Below, piece after piece: positions 1-7,426 of a DNA stretch of 37,058 nucleotides; position 1 is the stretch's first letter, and every line of letters begins with the position of its first letter. A model generated the notes under the pieces. That model was not told where the DNA came from. It saw only the letters and a list, made by a program, of their open reading frames with translations, and searched no databases. Made by a program: the position numbers and the translations under genes. The DNA is from Flavobacteriales bacterium (GTDB taxonomy: Bacteria; Bacteroidota; Bacteroidia; Flavobacteriales; PHOS-HE28), in assembly GCA_008016945.1 (NCBI GenBank), contig SSGN01000105.1, forward strand, positions 1-37,058. Direction: 5' to 3'.

Positions 1-909
1 ATCACCGACTACGGCGCGTTCGTGGAGGTGGCCGCCGGTGTGGAAGGCCTCTTGCACGTGAGCGAGATGAGCTGGAGCCAGCACCTGCGCAGCCCCAAGG
101 ACTTCCTCAAGGAAGGTCAGGAAGTGGAATGCGTGGTCCTGAACATCGACCGCGAAGAGCGCAAGATGAGCCTGGGCATGAAGCAACTCACCCAGGATCC
201 TTGGGCCGAGATCGAGTTCAAGTACCCGGTGCGCAGCAAGCACACCGCCAAGGTCCGCAACTTCACCCACTTCGGCATCTTCGCCGAGCTGGAGGAGGGC
301 GTGGATGGCCTCATCCACATCAGCGACCTCAGCTGGACCAAGCGCATCAAGCACCCCAGCGAGTTCTGCAACGTAGGCGACGACATCGAGGTCATGGTGC
401 TCGAGGTGGACAAGGAGAACCGCCGCCTCAGCCTCGGCCACAAACAAGTGGAGGAGAACCCATGGGATGTGTTCGCCGGAGTGTTCACCCCGGGCAGCAC
501 CCACGAGGGTACCATCACCGGTCGTGCCGGACAGAACTTCGTGGTGAGCCTGCCCTACGGTGTGGAAGGCACGGTGACCGCCAAGAACCTGAAGAAGGCC
601 GATGGCAGCAAAGCCGAACTCGAAGAGAAGCTTCCGTTCGTGGTGTTGGAGTTCAACGGTGAGGCACGCCGCATCGTGTTGAGCCACACCCGCACCTTCG
701 AAGAGGGTGAGGAGATCATTGAAGCAGCACCTGCCAAGCGTGGCGCCCGCAAAGAGGGTGCAACGGGCGGCGGCAGCAGCGCCTCGGTGAAGAGCATCAA
801 CGAGAAAGTGGAGAAGAGCACCTTGGGCGACCTCAGCGTATTGAGCAACCTCAAGAGCCAGATGGAGAACAAGGAGCGCGGTGGCAAAGACACCGACAGC
901 GCCGAGTAA
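1..909 (+). CDS. rpsA: 30S ribosomal protein S1, C-terminal part (5' end outside window)
   Basis: The frame is open from base 1 and ends at TAA 907-909, giving 302 visible residues. Protein S1 binds mRNA on the 30S subunit and helps initiation, which matters in Bacteroidota where Shine-Dalgarno sequences are weak. Two clear S1 (OB-fold) repeats carry the pattern GAFVEV..GVEGLLHVSEMSW and GIFAELEEGVDGLIHISDLSW, each ending in a KMSLG/RLSLG-type strand. A third, more diverged repeat lies around residues 163-225 (GYGVEGTVTAKNL-like). The last ~65 residues are a low-complexity Glu/Lys/Gly/Ser tail. The usual Bacteroidota S1 has about six repeats in ~600 residues, so roughly half is missing upstream of the window. 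A strong hairpin terminator follows 20 nt after the stop. Identification is secure; only the 5' extent is unknown. Confidence 0.95.
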   Translation: MTDYGAFVEVAAGVEGLLHVSEMSWSQHLRSPKDFLKEGQEVECVVLNIDREERKMSLGMKQLTQDPWAEIEFKYPVRSKHTAKVRNFTHFGIFAELEEGVDGLIHISDLSWTKRIKHPSEFCNVGDDIEVMVLEVDKENRRLSLGHKQVEENPWDVFAGVFTPGSTHEGTITGRAGQNFVVSLPYGVEGTVTAKNLKKADGSKAELEEKLPFVVLEFNGEARRIVLSHTRTFEEGEEIIEAAPAKRGARKEGATGGGSSASVKSINEKVEKSTLGDLSVLSNLKSQMENKERGGKDTDSAE

Positions 910-929
910 GCTCTGCTAACAACAACGAT

Positions 930-968
930 CGAAGCCCGGTTGCCGCAAGGTGACCGGGCTTCGGTATT
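930..968 (+). terminator. Hairpin terminator of rpsA
   Basis: A perfect 11-bp stem (930-940 with 953-963) closes a 12-nt loop and is followed by a T-rich run (967-975). The sequence is nearly repeated at 1823-1861, 33 of 39 positions identical, after the next gene. Confidence 0.85.
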
Positions 969-1125
969 TGATTTTAACACGCCACTGTTAAGTGGTAGCC
1001 TACACAGGAGTTTCCGAAGACGATGCTAAGCTCCACGATCAAACTTGTAAATCTTGTGTGATAGGAGTCGAATGATTGAACTTGCTAAGGCTAATTAACT
1101 GCGTAAAGCTTTCATATACAGTCAT

Positions 1126-1133
1126 TATGTTTG
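1126..1133 (+). promoter_or_regulatory. Bacteroidota -7 box (TATGTTTG)
   Basis: Exact match to TAnnTTTG, 23 nt before the ATG at 1157. It lies inside the longer reading frame that could start upstream, so it favours 1157 as the real start. No convincing -33 element was found. Confidence 0.5.
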
Positions 1134-1156
1134 AACAACTGATAACTCAGACAGTC

Positions 1157-1810
1157 ATGAGAACGCTGAGCCAGATAGACAAGTTTTTCCTGCTTGCTTT
1201 CATCGCATCGTTAGCGAGTTGTGCAAAAGAAGAATCTGAAGGGAATGGCAAGGGCGAGTTAGTTCCTAGCGAAACCCGTGCTGAAAAATGGGAGGTTGTT
1301 TACGAGGACGATCATAAATGGGTTCTGGCAAGACTCAATAGTGAGGTGGCACAGACTACGACGGAGCTTCTAGCCTTTGATTTCGGGAACAGCCAAGTTC
1401 CCCAAGATCTTCCGGATAACATCATTCGCCTAGAGATTCTTGATGATGGCGGACGAGTCAAGCTTTGGGAAGAGCCTGGAGAAGCTTATAGCCACGAGAT
1501 TTCGACTCAAGGCGCCTCTCCGTCAACTAAACGAGGGGAATTTTTTGAGGTGGTTGGAATTTCCAACCTATCTAGTCCTGGTTGGGAGCTTGTCGAATCT
1601 AACATAAACGGCCTTCAACGGAAGAGGCTGCCCTCGACGCCTTTCATCCAAATGAAAGCTTGCCCTTCTGGTGGTGCAGGTTCAACAGCTTGTTCGTCTT
1701 CATCTGGAGGTTGGTCTTGCAGTGTTTCTTGCGGGAGTGGTTGGTATTCCTGCTGTGGGAGTGGCATCAACTGCCTTTGCATCAAGAACGGCAATCCTGA
1801 ACCCAAGTGA
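1157..1810 (+). CDS. Putative lipoprotein with cysteine-rich C-terminal tail
   Basis: I do not recognise the family. The 217-residue product starts with a signal peptide and lipobox (L19-A20-S21-C22), so it is probably lipidated at Cys22 and anchored in an envelope membrane. The middle (residues 45-160) is acidic and has no motif I know. The last 50 residues contain eight cysteines (169, 179, 188, 192, 199, 200, 206, 208) among Gly, Ser and Trp, which suggests a disulfide-bonded knot or metal site. The frame continues upstream to 1076, but the predicted -7 box at 1126-1133 and the signal peptide both favour 1157. Base composition is visibly AT-richer than every neighbour, and the gene sits between two related terminators, both of which hint at acquisition as a self-contained cassette. 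It is unrelated by context to rpsA or pyrR. Confidence 0.75.
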   Translation: MRTLSQIDKFFLLAFIASLASCAKEESEGNGKGELVPSETRAEKWEVVYEDDHKWVLARLNSEVAQTTTELLAFDFGNSQVPQDLPDNIIRLEILDDGGRVKLWEEPGEAYSHEISTQGASPSTKRGEFFEVVGISNLSSPGWELVESNINGLQRKRLPSTPFIQMKACPSGGAGSTACSSSSGGWSCSVSCGSGWYSCCGSGINCLCIKNGNPEPK

Positions 1811-1821
1811 GTTAAACTGGG

Positions 1822-1861
1822 CCGAAGTCCGGTCTCCGCAAGGTGGCCGGGCTTCGGCGTT
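1822..1861 (+). terminator. Hairpin terminator after the lipoprotein gene
   Basis: A 12-bp stem (1822-1833 with 1846-1857, two G-U pairs) lies 11 nt after the stop. It is a diverged copy of the rpsA terminator at 930-968, including the shared loop CCGCAAGGTG. Confidence 0.75.
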
Positions 1862-2005
1862 CTGGTGGGTATGTGGATCGTGAATGGACGGGGATGAACG
1901 TATATGGAATACCGCGTCCATTCACGTTCATCGAAAGTCCATTCGAGTGAATGGGTGCTCGTTACTGCAAACTCCCTTTTCGGGGGCACCTTTCATCCAA
2001 GCCGG

Positions 2006-2013
2006 TATCTTCG
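2006..2013 (+). promoter_or_regulatory. -7 box variant (TATCTTCG) before pyrR
   Basis: One mismatch to TAnnTTTG. It ends 6 nt before the pyrR ATG, which would give a leaderless or nearly leaderless transcript. Confidence 0.4.
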
Positions 2014-2019
2014 CCGCCG

Positions 2020-2613
2020 ATGTCCACCGTTCCACTGCTCACGAGCAAGGCCTTCGGGCTTACGGTAGAGCGGCTGTGCTACCAGCTGATCGAGGACCAC
2101 GGCACGTTGGAAGGCGTTGCGCTCATCGGTCTGCAGCCACGCGGTATCCTGTTGGCCCGTCGGTTGCGGAGCGAATTGCAACGCATCTTAGGGAAGGAGC
2201 TGCTGCAGTACGGCGAGCTGGACATCACCTTCCACCGCGACGACTTCCGGCATCGCCCATCGCTTCCCCAGCCCAGCGTCACCCAACTGGACTTTTCGCT
2301 GGACGACCGCAAGGTGGTGTTGGTGGACGATGTGCTCTTCACCGGGCGCACCATCCGCGCGGGGCTCGATGCCATGCTCGCATTCGGCAGACCGGCCGGT
2401 GTACAACTGCTCGTGCTGATCGATCGGCGGTTCAGCCGCGAGCTTCCCATTCAACCCGACTATGTGGGGCGTTGGGTGGACAGCATCGGCGACCAACGCG
2501 TTACGGTGCAGTGGAAGGAGACCGACGGCGCGGATCAGGTGTTGTTGCATGGTCCGGGCAACGAAGGACGTGAACCCACAAGCCTTGCCCAAGGCACATC
2601 AGCGGACCGATGA
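2020..2613 (+). CDS. pyrR: PyrR: pyr regulator / uracil phosphoribosyltransferase
   Basis: A 197-residue type I phosphoribosyltransferase. The PRPP-binding loop VVLVDDVLFTGRT (residues ~99-111) is the PyrR signature, and the N-terminal GLQPRG (residues 37-42) also fits. PyrR makes UMP from uracil and PRPP, and in Bacillus it binds pyr mRNA to attenuate pyrimidine genes; whether this one binds RNA cannot be seen. The frame extends upstream to 1951, but homologues start close to MSTVPLLT, and a -7 box ends at 2013, so ATG 2020 is chosen. The stop overlaps the pyrB start as ATGA (2610-2613), so the two genes are translationally coupled. Function in pyrimidine control is well supported by the pyrB neighbour. 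Confidence 0.92.
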   Translation: MSTVPLLTSKAFGLTVERLCYQLIEDHGTLEGVALIGLQPRGILLARRLRSELQRILGKELLQYGELDITFHRDDFRHRPSLPQPSVTQLDFSLDDRKVVLVDDVLFTGRTIRAGLDAMLAFGRPAGVQLLVLIDRRFSRELPIQPDYVGRWVDSIGDQRVTVQWKETDGADQVLLHGPGNEGREPTSLAQGTSADR

Positions 2614-3575
2614 ACACCACGGCACAGAGCGAACAGTTGAGCGTTGAGCACCTGCTCGGCATCAAGGAACTCACCGCCGATGACATCGAGCTCATCTTCC
2701 GCACGGCCGATGGCTTCAAGGAAGTGCTGAACCGGCCCATCAAGAAGGTGCCTTCGTTGCGCGACCTCACCATCGCCAACCTGTTCTTCGAGAGCAGCAC
2801 CCGCACGCGGGTGAGTTTCGAACTGGCGGAGAAGCGCCTCAGCGCCGACGTGGTCAACTTCAGTTCCTCCGGCAGCAGCGTAAGCAAAGGCGAAACGCTG
2901 GTGGATACGGTGAACAACATCCTGGCCATGAAGGTGGACATGGTGGTGATGCGGCACCCGGATCCCGGTGCGGCCGTCTTCCTTAGTCGCCACGTGGATG
3001 CCCGCATCGTGAACGCAGGCGACGGTACGCACGAGCATCCCACGCAGGCCTTACTAGATGCCTACAGCATCCGTGAAAAGCTCGGCAAGGTGAAAGGAGT
3101 GAAGGTGCTCATCGTGGGCGATATCCTCCACTCGCGCGTGGCCCTCAGCAACATCTTCTGCCTGCAGAAGCTGGGCGCCGAGGTGATGCTCTGTGGTCCG
3201 CAGACCTTGATCCCGCGCCACATTGCCACCCTCGGCGTGCGCGTGGAGCCCGATCTGGACAAGGCCCTGAAGTGGTGCGATGTGGCCAACATGCTGCGGA
3301 TCCAGCTCGAAAGGCAAGGCGGCGATGGCGTGGCCAACTTCCCCAGCCTGCGGGAGTACGCCATGCGTTATGGGCTTGATCCGGAACGGTACCACCGCAT
3401 CGGTAGGGAGATCGTGATCATGCACCCGGGCCCCATCAACCGTGGGGTGGAGATCACCAGCCAGGTGGCCGATCATGCCAGCAGTATCATCCTGGACCAG
3501 GTGGAGAACGGAGTGGCCATACGGATGGCCGTGCTCTACCTGCTTGCCGCGCGTATCCCACGCGCCGTTGTTTGA
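2610..3575 (+). CDS. pyrB: Aspartate carbamoyltransferase catalytic subunit
   Basis: A 321-residue enzyme that joins carbamoyl phosphate and L-aspartate to form N-carbamoyl-L-aspartate, the committed step of pyrimidine synthesis. The carbamoyl-phosphate site STRTR is at residues 63-67, the SKGET lysine loop at 92-96, HPTQ at 143-146, and the HPGPINRGVE loop near residue 274. Length matches stand-alone bacterial PyrB. No regulatory pyrI gene follows. It overlaps pyrR by four bases, so both are probably one transcript. A small inverted repeat (3596-3601 with 3609-3614) lies just after the stop and may weakly terminate. Confidence 0.96.
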   Translation: MNTTAQSEQLSVEHLLGIKELTADDIELIFRTADGFKEVLNRPIKKVPSLRDLTIANLFFESSTRTRVSFELAEKRLSADVVNFSSSGSSVSKGETLVDTVNNILAMKVDMVVMRHPDPGAAVFLSRHVDARIVNAGDGTHEHPTQALLDAYSIREKLGKVKGVKVLIVGDILHSRVALSNIFCLQKLGAEVMLCGPQTLIPRHIATLGVRVEPDLDKALKWCDVANMLRIQLERQGGDGVANFPSLREYAMRYGLDPERYHRIGREIVIMHPGPINRGVEITSQVADHASSIILDQVENGVAIRMAVLYLLAARIPRAVV

Positions 3576-3619
3576 AACTCCGGTGCAGGGACTTTCGGTC
3601 GGTCGAAGCGACCGGTGAT

Positions 3620-3627
3620 TATATTTG
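3620..3627 (+). promoter_or_regulatory. Bacteroidota -7 box (TATATTTG)
   Basis: Exact TAnnTTTG match in the gap after pyrB, 19 nt before the STAS gene ATG. A TTT at 3593-3595 is a poor -33 candidate. Confidence 0.6.
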
Positions 3628-3646
3628 GCGGGAAGCCCTACGGACC

Positions 3647-4018
3647 ATGAATTTCACCATCGAGGATAAAGGCCGCTATTCGCTGGTCACCAGCAACGTG
3701 GATAAGTTGGATACAACCTGCGCACCGGAGCTGAAGAGCGAGCTGGTGTACTTGAACAAGACCAACGTACGCAACGTGATCATCGACCTGAGCCGCACCC
3801 GCTACTGCGATTCCAGTGGCCTCAGCGCCTTGTTGGTGGCTAATCGCCTCTGCAAAAGCGTGAACGGCACCTTGGTGGTGTGCGGTCTGCAAGAACCGGT
3901 ACAGAAATTGATACAGATCTCGCAATTGGAAAGTGTACTGTCCATCACCCCTACGGCATCGGAGGCGGTGGATCTGCTGTACATGGAAGAGATCGAAAAG
4001 GACGTGAATAAAGACTGA
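3647..4018 (+). CDS. STAS-domain protein (anti-sigma factor antagonist-like)
   Basis: A 123-residue single STAS domain. The core VIIDLSRTRYCDSSGLSALL (residues ~44-63) contains the DSSG motif at 55-58, where SpoIIAA-type proteins are phosphorylated on serine by a partner kinase. Such proteins release sigma factors or other targets in partner-switching systems; no kinase or phosphatase gene is adjacent, so the partner is unknown. The frame is open back to 3572, but the exact -7 box at 3620-3627 and the fold boundary favour ATG 3647. The next gene starts 3 nt after this stop, so the two may be cotranscribed. STAS genes are often found next to RNase Z in this phylum (from memory of the families); here a secreted-protein gene lies between. 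Confidence 0.85.
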   Translation: MNFTIEDKGRYSLVTSNVDKLDTTCAPELKSELVYLNKTNVRNVIIDLSRTRYCDSSGLSALLVANRLCKSVNGTLVVCGLQEPVQKLIQISQLESVLSITPTASEAVDLLYMEEIEKDVNKD

Positions 4019-4021
4019 CGC

Positions 4022-4786
4022 ATGAAAAAGACCCTACTCGTTTCATTCCTTGTGGCCACATCGAGCCTGGTTTCCGCCCAGTGCACACCGAACCCGATGT
4101 ACGCCGATAGCGTGTACGGTGTATGGCCGGACACCACGTCGAACTTCGCTCCGGCCTACCTGAACGAACCCTATTCGGATACGCTACAACTGCTGATCCC
4201 CAGCGATGCCGGGGCATTGGATCCCGCATACGAGGGATACACCCTGGTGAAGGTCGACCTGGTGAGTGTTGACGGGTTACCGGCCGGCATCACTGTGGCC
4301 TGCAACTCGCACACGGCCGATCCCTGCACCTTCATCACGGGCCAGGTCGGGTGCGGCTTGCTCGAGGGCACACCCACGGAGAGCGGAACGTTCCCGTTGG
4401 TGTTGAACGTGTTGCCCTACGTGGATCTCTTCGGCACCACCATTCCTTCTCCCTTCGGAGCCGTTCCGTTCAGCGGGTATCGGATCGTGGTGAATTCCGG
4501 AACCGGGGTCGCCACCACGAACACCACGGGGATCACCGGGGTGCACAACGTGCCCAATCCGTTCGCGAACCGCACCAACATCGAGTTCACCTCCGGCCGT
4601 GCAGGCACGGCGCGTATCCGGGTGTTCAACCTGGTGGGCGAGGAGATGTGGAGCGAGCTGGTGCAGGCCAAGGCAGGTGCCAACCGGGTGGCCTTCGATG
4701 GCAGCCAACTCCCTGCCGGGGTGTACTTGTACAAGATCGAATCCGGCAGCCACACCTTCACCGGGCGTATGGCCATTCAACGGTGA
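4022..4786 (+). CDS. Secreted protein with T9SS C-terminal sorting domain
   Basis: A 254-residue protein with a classic signal peptide (MKKTLLVSFLVATSSLVSAQ). The C-terminal ~80 residues (174-254) are a type A T9SS sorting domain: the NVPNPFANRTNIEF strand, then RIRVFNLVGEEM, LPAGVYLYKI and a short final strand. This predicts export by Sec, then passage through the outer membrane by T9SS. The middle domain (residues ~25-170) has four cysteines and immunoglobulin-like sequence, but I cannot name its function. It follows the STAS gene by 3 nt and is followed by a clear terminator at 4811-4834, so it ends a transcript before RNase Z. Confidence 0.88.
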   Translation: MKKTLLVSFLVATSSLVSAQCTPNPMYADSVYGVWPDTTSNFAPAYLNEPYSDTLQLLIPSDAGALDPAYEGYTLVKVDLVSVDGLPAGITVACNSHTADPCTFITGQVGCGLLEGTPTESGTFPLVLNVLPYVDLFGTTIPSPFGAVPFSGYRIVVNSGTGVATTNTTGITGVHNVPNPFANRTNIEFTSGRAGTARIRVFNLVGEEMWSELVQAKAGANRVAFDGSQLPAGVYLYKIESGSHTFTGRMAIQR

Positions 4787-4810
4787 TCGGATTCCGACCG
4801 AACTGAACAC

Positions 4811-4834
4811 GAAGGCCCCGGTCACGGGGCTTTC
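4811..4834 (+). terminator. Hairpin terminator
   Basis: A 10-bp stem (4811-4820 with 4825-4834, one G-U) with a GTCA loop, 24 nt after the T9SS protein gene. The T-run downstream is weak. Confidence 0.7.
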
Positions 4835-4848
4835 GCATTCCATAGGGG

Positions 4849-5769
4849 ATGCACCAAGGACCATTCACCGTAACCACCCTGGGTACCGGAGCCGCCCTAC
4901 CGGCCCGCGGACGATACCCCACCGCCCAGTTGGTGAACGTGCGCGGTGGCTGGTACATGGTCGATTGCGGCGAGGGAACCCAGGAACGGTTGCGCGCCAT
5001 TGGTTTCAACTTCCAACGTATCGGGCACATCTTCATCAGCCACTTGCATGGCGATCACTACTTGGGCCTGCAAGGGCTGATCAGCTCCATGCACCTCATG
5101 GGGCGCCAGGCGCCCTTGCACGTGTTCGGCCCGGCGGAGCTACGGGAGATCATCGGGGTGCAGCTCCGGGCCTCATCCACATACCTACGGTACCCATTGC
5201 ATGTGCACGCCGTTCGGCACGAAAGCGGGGTGGAGGCCCATGTGGACGAGAACGTTGTGGTGAGCACCTTGGCCCTGGAACACCGCATCCCGTGTACGGG
5301 CTATCTGTTCCGCGAACGCACCGGGCAGCGTCCGTTGCGGCCCGAGAAGGTGGGCTTGGTACCCCGTTTCAAACGGCAAGCGGTGAAGGATGGCGCGGAT
5401 CTGATCTTCCCCGATGGCACCCGGGTACCGAACGCAGAACTCACCCTGGACCCACCAACGCCCAGGAGCTACGCCTTCTGCTCGGACACGGCCTACTCGG
5501 AGAACCTGGTGCCGTACCTGCGGGGTGTGGACCTTCTTTACCACGAGGCCACTTTCACCAGCGCACTGGCCGCCCGCGCCAAGGAGACCATGCACAGCAC
5601 CGCCGAACAGGCTGCCCGCATCGCCCAGGCCGCCGGGGTGGGGCAACTCCTGCTGGGGCACTTCAGCTCGCGGTACAAGGACCCCCAGGTCCTCCTCAAC
5701 GAGGCCAAGGCTGTTTTTAACGCCGTGGAACTCAGCCAAGAAGGGGGTGTTTTCAAAGTAGGCGTTTGA
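4849..5769 (+). CDS. rnz: Ribonuclease Z
   Basis: A 306-residue metallo-beta-lactamase-fold nuclease that trims the 3' end of tRNA precursors. The zinc motif HLHGDH spans residues 65-70, preceded by VDCGEGTQERL, a typical RNase Z loop. Later ligands lie in FCSDTAYSENL and in LLLGHFSSRY near the C-terminus, and the HEATF motif is present. Length matches the short (bacterial) tRNase Z form. The start at 4849 is 15 nt after the upstream hairpin terminator, leaving little room for a separate promoter, so readthrough or a very short leader is likely. Identification is firm. Confidence 0.95.
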   Translation: MHQGPFTVTTLGTGAALPARGRYPTAQLVNVRGGWYMVDCGEGTQERLRAIGFNFQRIGHIFISHLHGDHYLGLQGLISSMHLMGRQAPLHVFGPAELREIIGVQLRASSTYLRYPLHVHAVRHESGVEAHVDENVVVSTLALEHRIPCTGYLFRERTGQRPLRPEKVGLVPRFKRQAVKDGADLIFPDGTRVPNAELTLDPPTPRSYAFCSDTAYSENLVPYLRGVDLLYHEATFTSALAARAKETMHSTAEQAARIAQAAGVGQLLLGHFSSRYKDPQVLLNEAKAVFNAVELSQEGGVFKVGV

Positions 5770-5798
5770 AAGTTGGTCGGTGGTATCTCCTGGGGCGG

Positions 5799-5806
5799 TA
5801 CATTTG
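5799..5806 (+). promoter_or_regulatory. Bacteroidota -7 box (TACATTTG)
   Basis: Exact TAnnTTTG match, 28 nt before the response regulator ATG. A TTG at 5773-5775, 23 nt upstream, could be the -33 element. Confidence 0.6.
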
Positions 5807-5834
5807 CCCTTGTTAAGAATAGTTCTAAACAAGG

Positions 5835-6515
5835 ATGATCGTACGCACCCTCATCGCAGACCGCAGCGAACTCTCACTCATCGGCCTGCGGTCCATTCTC
5901 TCCGATGTACCCCGTGTTGAACTGGTGGGCGTGGCCCGGGATGCCGTGGCCCTGCAGGCCATGATCGTTCGGCATAAGCCGCATGTGGTATTGATGGACC
6001 ATACGGCCGAAGGGTTCGGTGCCCAAGCCATCAAGGATGGTTTGAAGCGTTCGCGCAACACGCGTTTCGTGAGCATCACGCCGGCCCCCTCCACCGCCAC
6101 GCTGCTGGCCGCGGTGCGGGCCGGGGTCACCAGCTACGTGCGCAAGGATTGCGATGTGCAGGAGATCATCGACTCGGTCACCAGCACGGCCGACGGCACC
6201 AAGTTCTATTGCGGCAAGGTGCTGGAGGTGCTTCGCCGGGCCTCGGTGGATGTGGACCGTTTCATGGAAGAGCCGATGAGTTGCACGCCGGTGGCGCTCA
6301 GCGACCGCGAATGCCAGGTGATCACGATGATCGCCGAGGGCAAGTCCTACACGCGCATCGCCGATGCGCTCAACCTCAGCTCGCACACGGTGATCGCGCA
6401 CCGGCGCAACATCATGCAGAAGCTGGGGGTGAACAACACGGCGGCCGTGGTGCTCTATGCGGTGAAGAACGGATTCGTGAGCCCCAACAAGTTCCTGTTC
6501 GATCAAGCGGTGTAG
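5835..6515 (+). CDS. LuxR/NarL-type response regulator (orphan)
   Basis: A 226-residue two-domain regulator. The receiver (residues 1-~120) keeps the phosphoacceptor Asp55 in VVLMDHT, Ser80 in FVSITP and Lys104 in YVRKD. The acidic pair near the N-terminus, normally Asp-Asp, reads Asp9-Arg10, so one metal-binding residue is missing and phosphorylation may be altered. The C-terminal LuxR helix-turn-helix (residues ~155-215) is typical: LSDRECQVITMIAEGK, then IADALNLSSHTVIAHRRNIM. No histidine kinase is adjacent. The gene has its own predicted promoter and is followed 41 nt later by a sugar-kinase gene in the same direction. The target genes cannot be inferred. Confidence 0.9.
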   Translation: MIVRTLIADRSELSLIGLRSILSDVPRVELVGVARDAVALQAMIVRHKPHVVLMDHTAEGFGAQAIKDGLKRSRNTRFVSITPAPSTATLLAAVRAGVTSYVRKDCDVQEIIDSVTSTADGTKFYCGKVLEVLRRASVDVDRFMEEPMSCTPVALSDRECQVITMIAEGKSYTRIADALNLSSHTVIAHRRNIMQKLGVNNTAAVVLYAVKNGFVSPNKFLFDQAV

Positions 6516-6544
6516 GCGCCACGCGAACGGGTGGAGCCCACCAT

Positions 6545-6551
6545 TACCTTG
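6545..6551 (+). promoter_or_regulatory. Degenerate -7 box (TACCTTG)
   Basis: Resembles TAnnTTTG with one T missing. It ends 5 nt before the ATG at 6557. Confidence 0.25.
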
Positions 6552-6556
6552 CCAGC

Positions 6557-7426
6557 ATGGTGCAGGTCATCGGCGAGATCGGGGGCACTTCCTCACGTTG
6601 GGCGGTGCTGGAGGGCGCGGCACAAGCGACCACCTGGCCCGTCCGTGGCGAGCGATGGCCCGGGTTCAACCCGGTGAGCGGTGATGGTGCGGCCTTCGCC
6701 TCGGCGGTGGGAGCCGCCTGGCGCGTTGCGTGTCCGTTGGCCTTGGAAGCGGAGGAGGTGGTGGTGTACGGGGCGGGGTGCGGTTCCGAGGAGCGCCGTG
6801 CACGCATGCGCGATGCCCTGCTCCAGGTGTGGCCGTCCGCACGGATCACCGTGGATTCGGACCTGATGGGTGCCGCGCTCGGGCTGTGTGGCACCACCCC
6901 GGCGCTCACCCTCATCCTGGGCACGGGCATGAACGCGGGTTACTTCGATGGTACGCGGCTGCACCGGCCGATGCCTTCGTTGGGCTACCTCTTGGGCGAT
7001 GAGGCGAGTGGTGCCGACATCGGCCGGCAGTTGTTGCAGGACGCCTTCTACGGCCGTATCCCGGAGGTCTCGCGCCAACGGATCCTGGGGGAACCGATGC
7101 CCGCACTATCCGAGGTGTTGGAAAGGGTGCACGGCGCCCCGCATCCAGCGCGGGAGTTGGCGGCCTACACGGCGCTTCTGGCGCCGCACCTGGATGATGC
7201 CTACGTACGCGAACTGCTCCTGGGCCGGTTCCACGCCCTGGCCGAACTGCTCGTACAGTTCTTCGAGCCGGAACGCACCGCCACCGTGTGTGCCACCGGG
7301 TCCGTGGCCTATGGTTTCCGCGAGCTCTTGGCGGAGGTGTTGTTGGATCGTGGCATGACGCTCAGCGTGGTGGAACCCGACCCGCTCCTGGGCTTGGTGC
7401 ACCACCATCGGCGGCCAGTAGCCTGA
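6557..7426 (+). CDS. BadF/BcrA-type ATPase, probable N-acetylglucosamine kinase
   Basis: A 289-residue actin/hexokinase-fold (ASKHA) protein. The phosphate-1 loop is IGEIGGTSSRWAV near the N-terminus, where most relatives have DSGGT or DGGST. The central LILGTGMNAGYF and MPSLGYLLGDEASGADIG (residues ~120-160) match the N-acetylglucosamine kinase branch common in Bacteroidota, and CATGSVAYGF near residue 255 is the adenosine motif. It probably phosphorylates an amino sugar recycled from cell wall or chitin, though the substrate is inferred from family. The frame is open back into the response regulator, but homology begins at ATG 6557. The last 65 bases overlap the 3' end of the convergent patatin-like gene, so readthrough from either could be antagonistic. 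Confidence 0.82.
   Translation: MVQVIGEIGGTSSRWAVLEGAAQATTWPVRGERWPGFNPVSGDGAAFASAVGAAWRVACPLALEAEEVVVYGAGCGSEERRARMRDALLQVWPSARITVDSDLMGAALGLCGTTPALTLILGTGMNAGYFDGTRLHRPMPSLGYLLGDEASGADIGRQLLQDAFYGRIPEVSRQRILGEPMPALSEVLERVHGAPHPARELAAYTALLAPHLDDAYVRELLLGRFHALAELLVQFFEPERTATVCATGSVAYGFRELLAEVLLDRGMTLSVVEPDPLLGLVHHHRRPVA

Noticed and set aside
3596..3614. Inverted repeat after pyrB as a terminator
   Set aside because: Only a six-pair stem without a T-run, and alternative pairings exist; it was not listed as a feature.
4599..5720. Forward frame of 373 codons across the T9SS protein and RNase Z genes
   Set aside because: Both real genes are clear in other frames; this frame crosses a terminator and has no recognisable domain.
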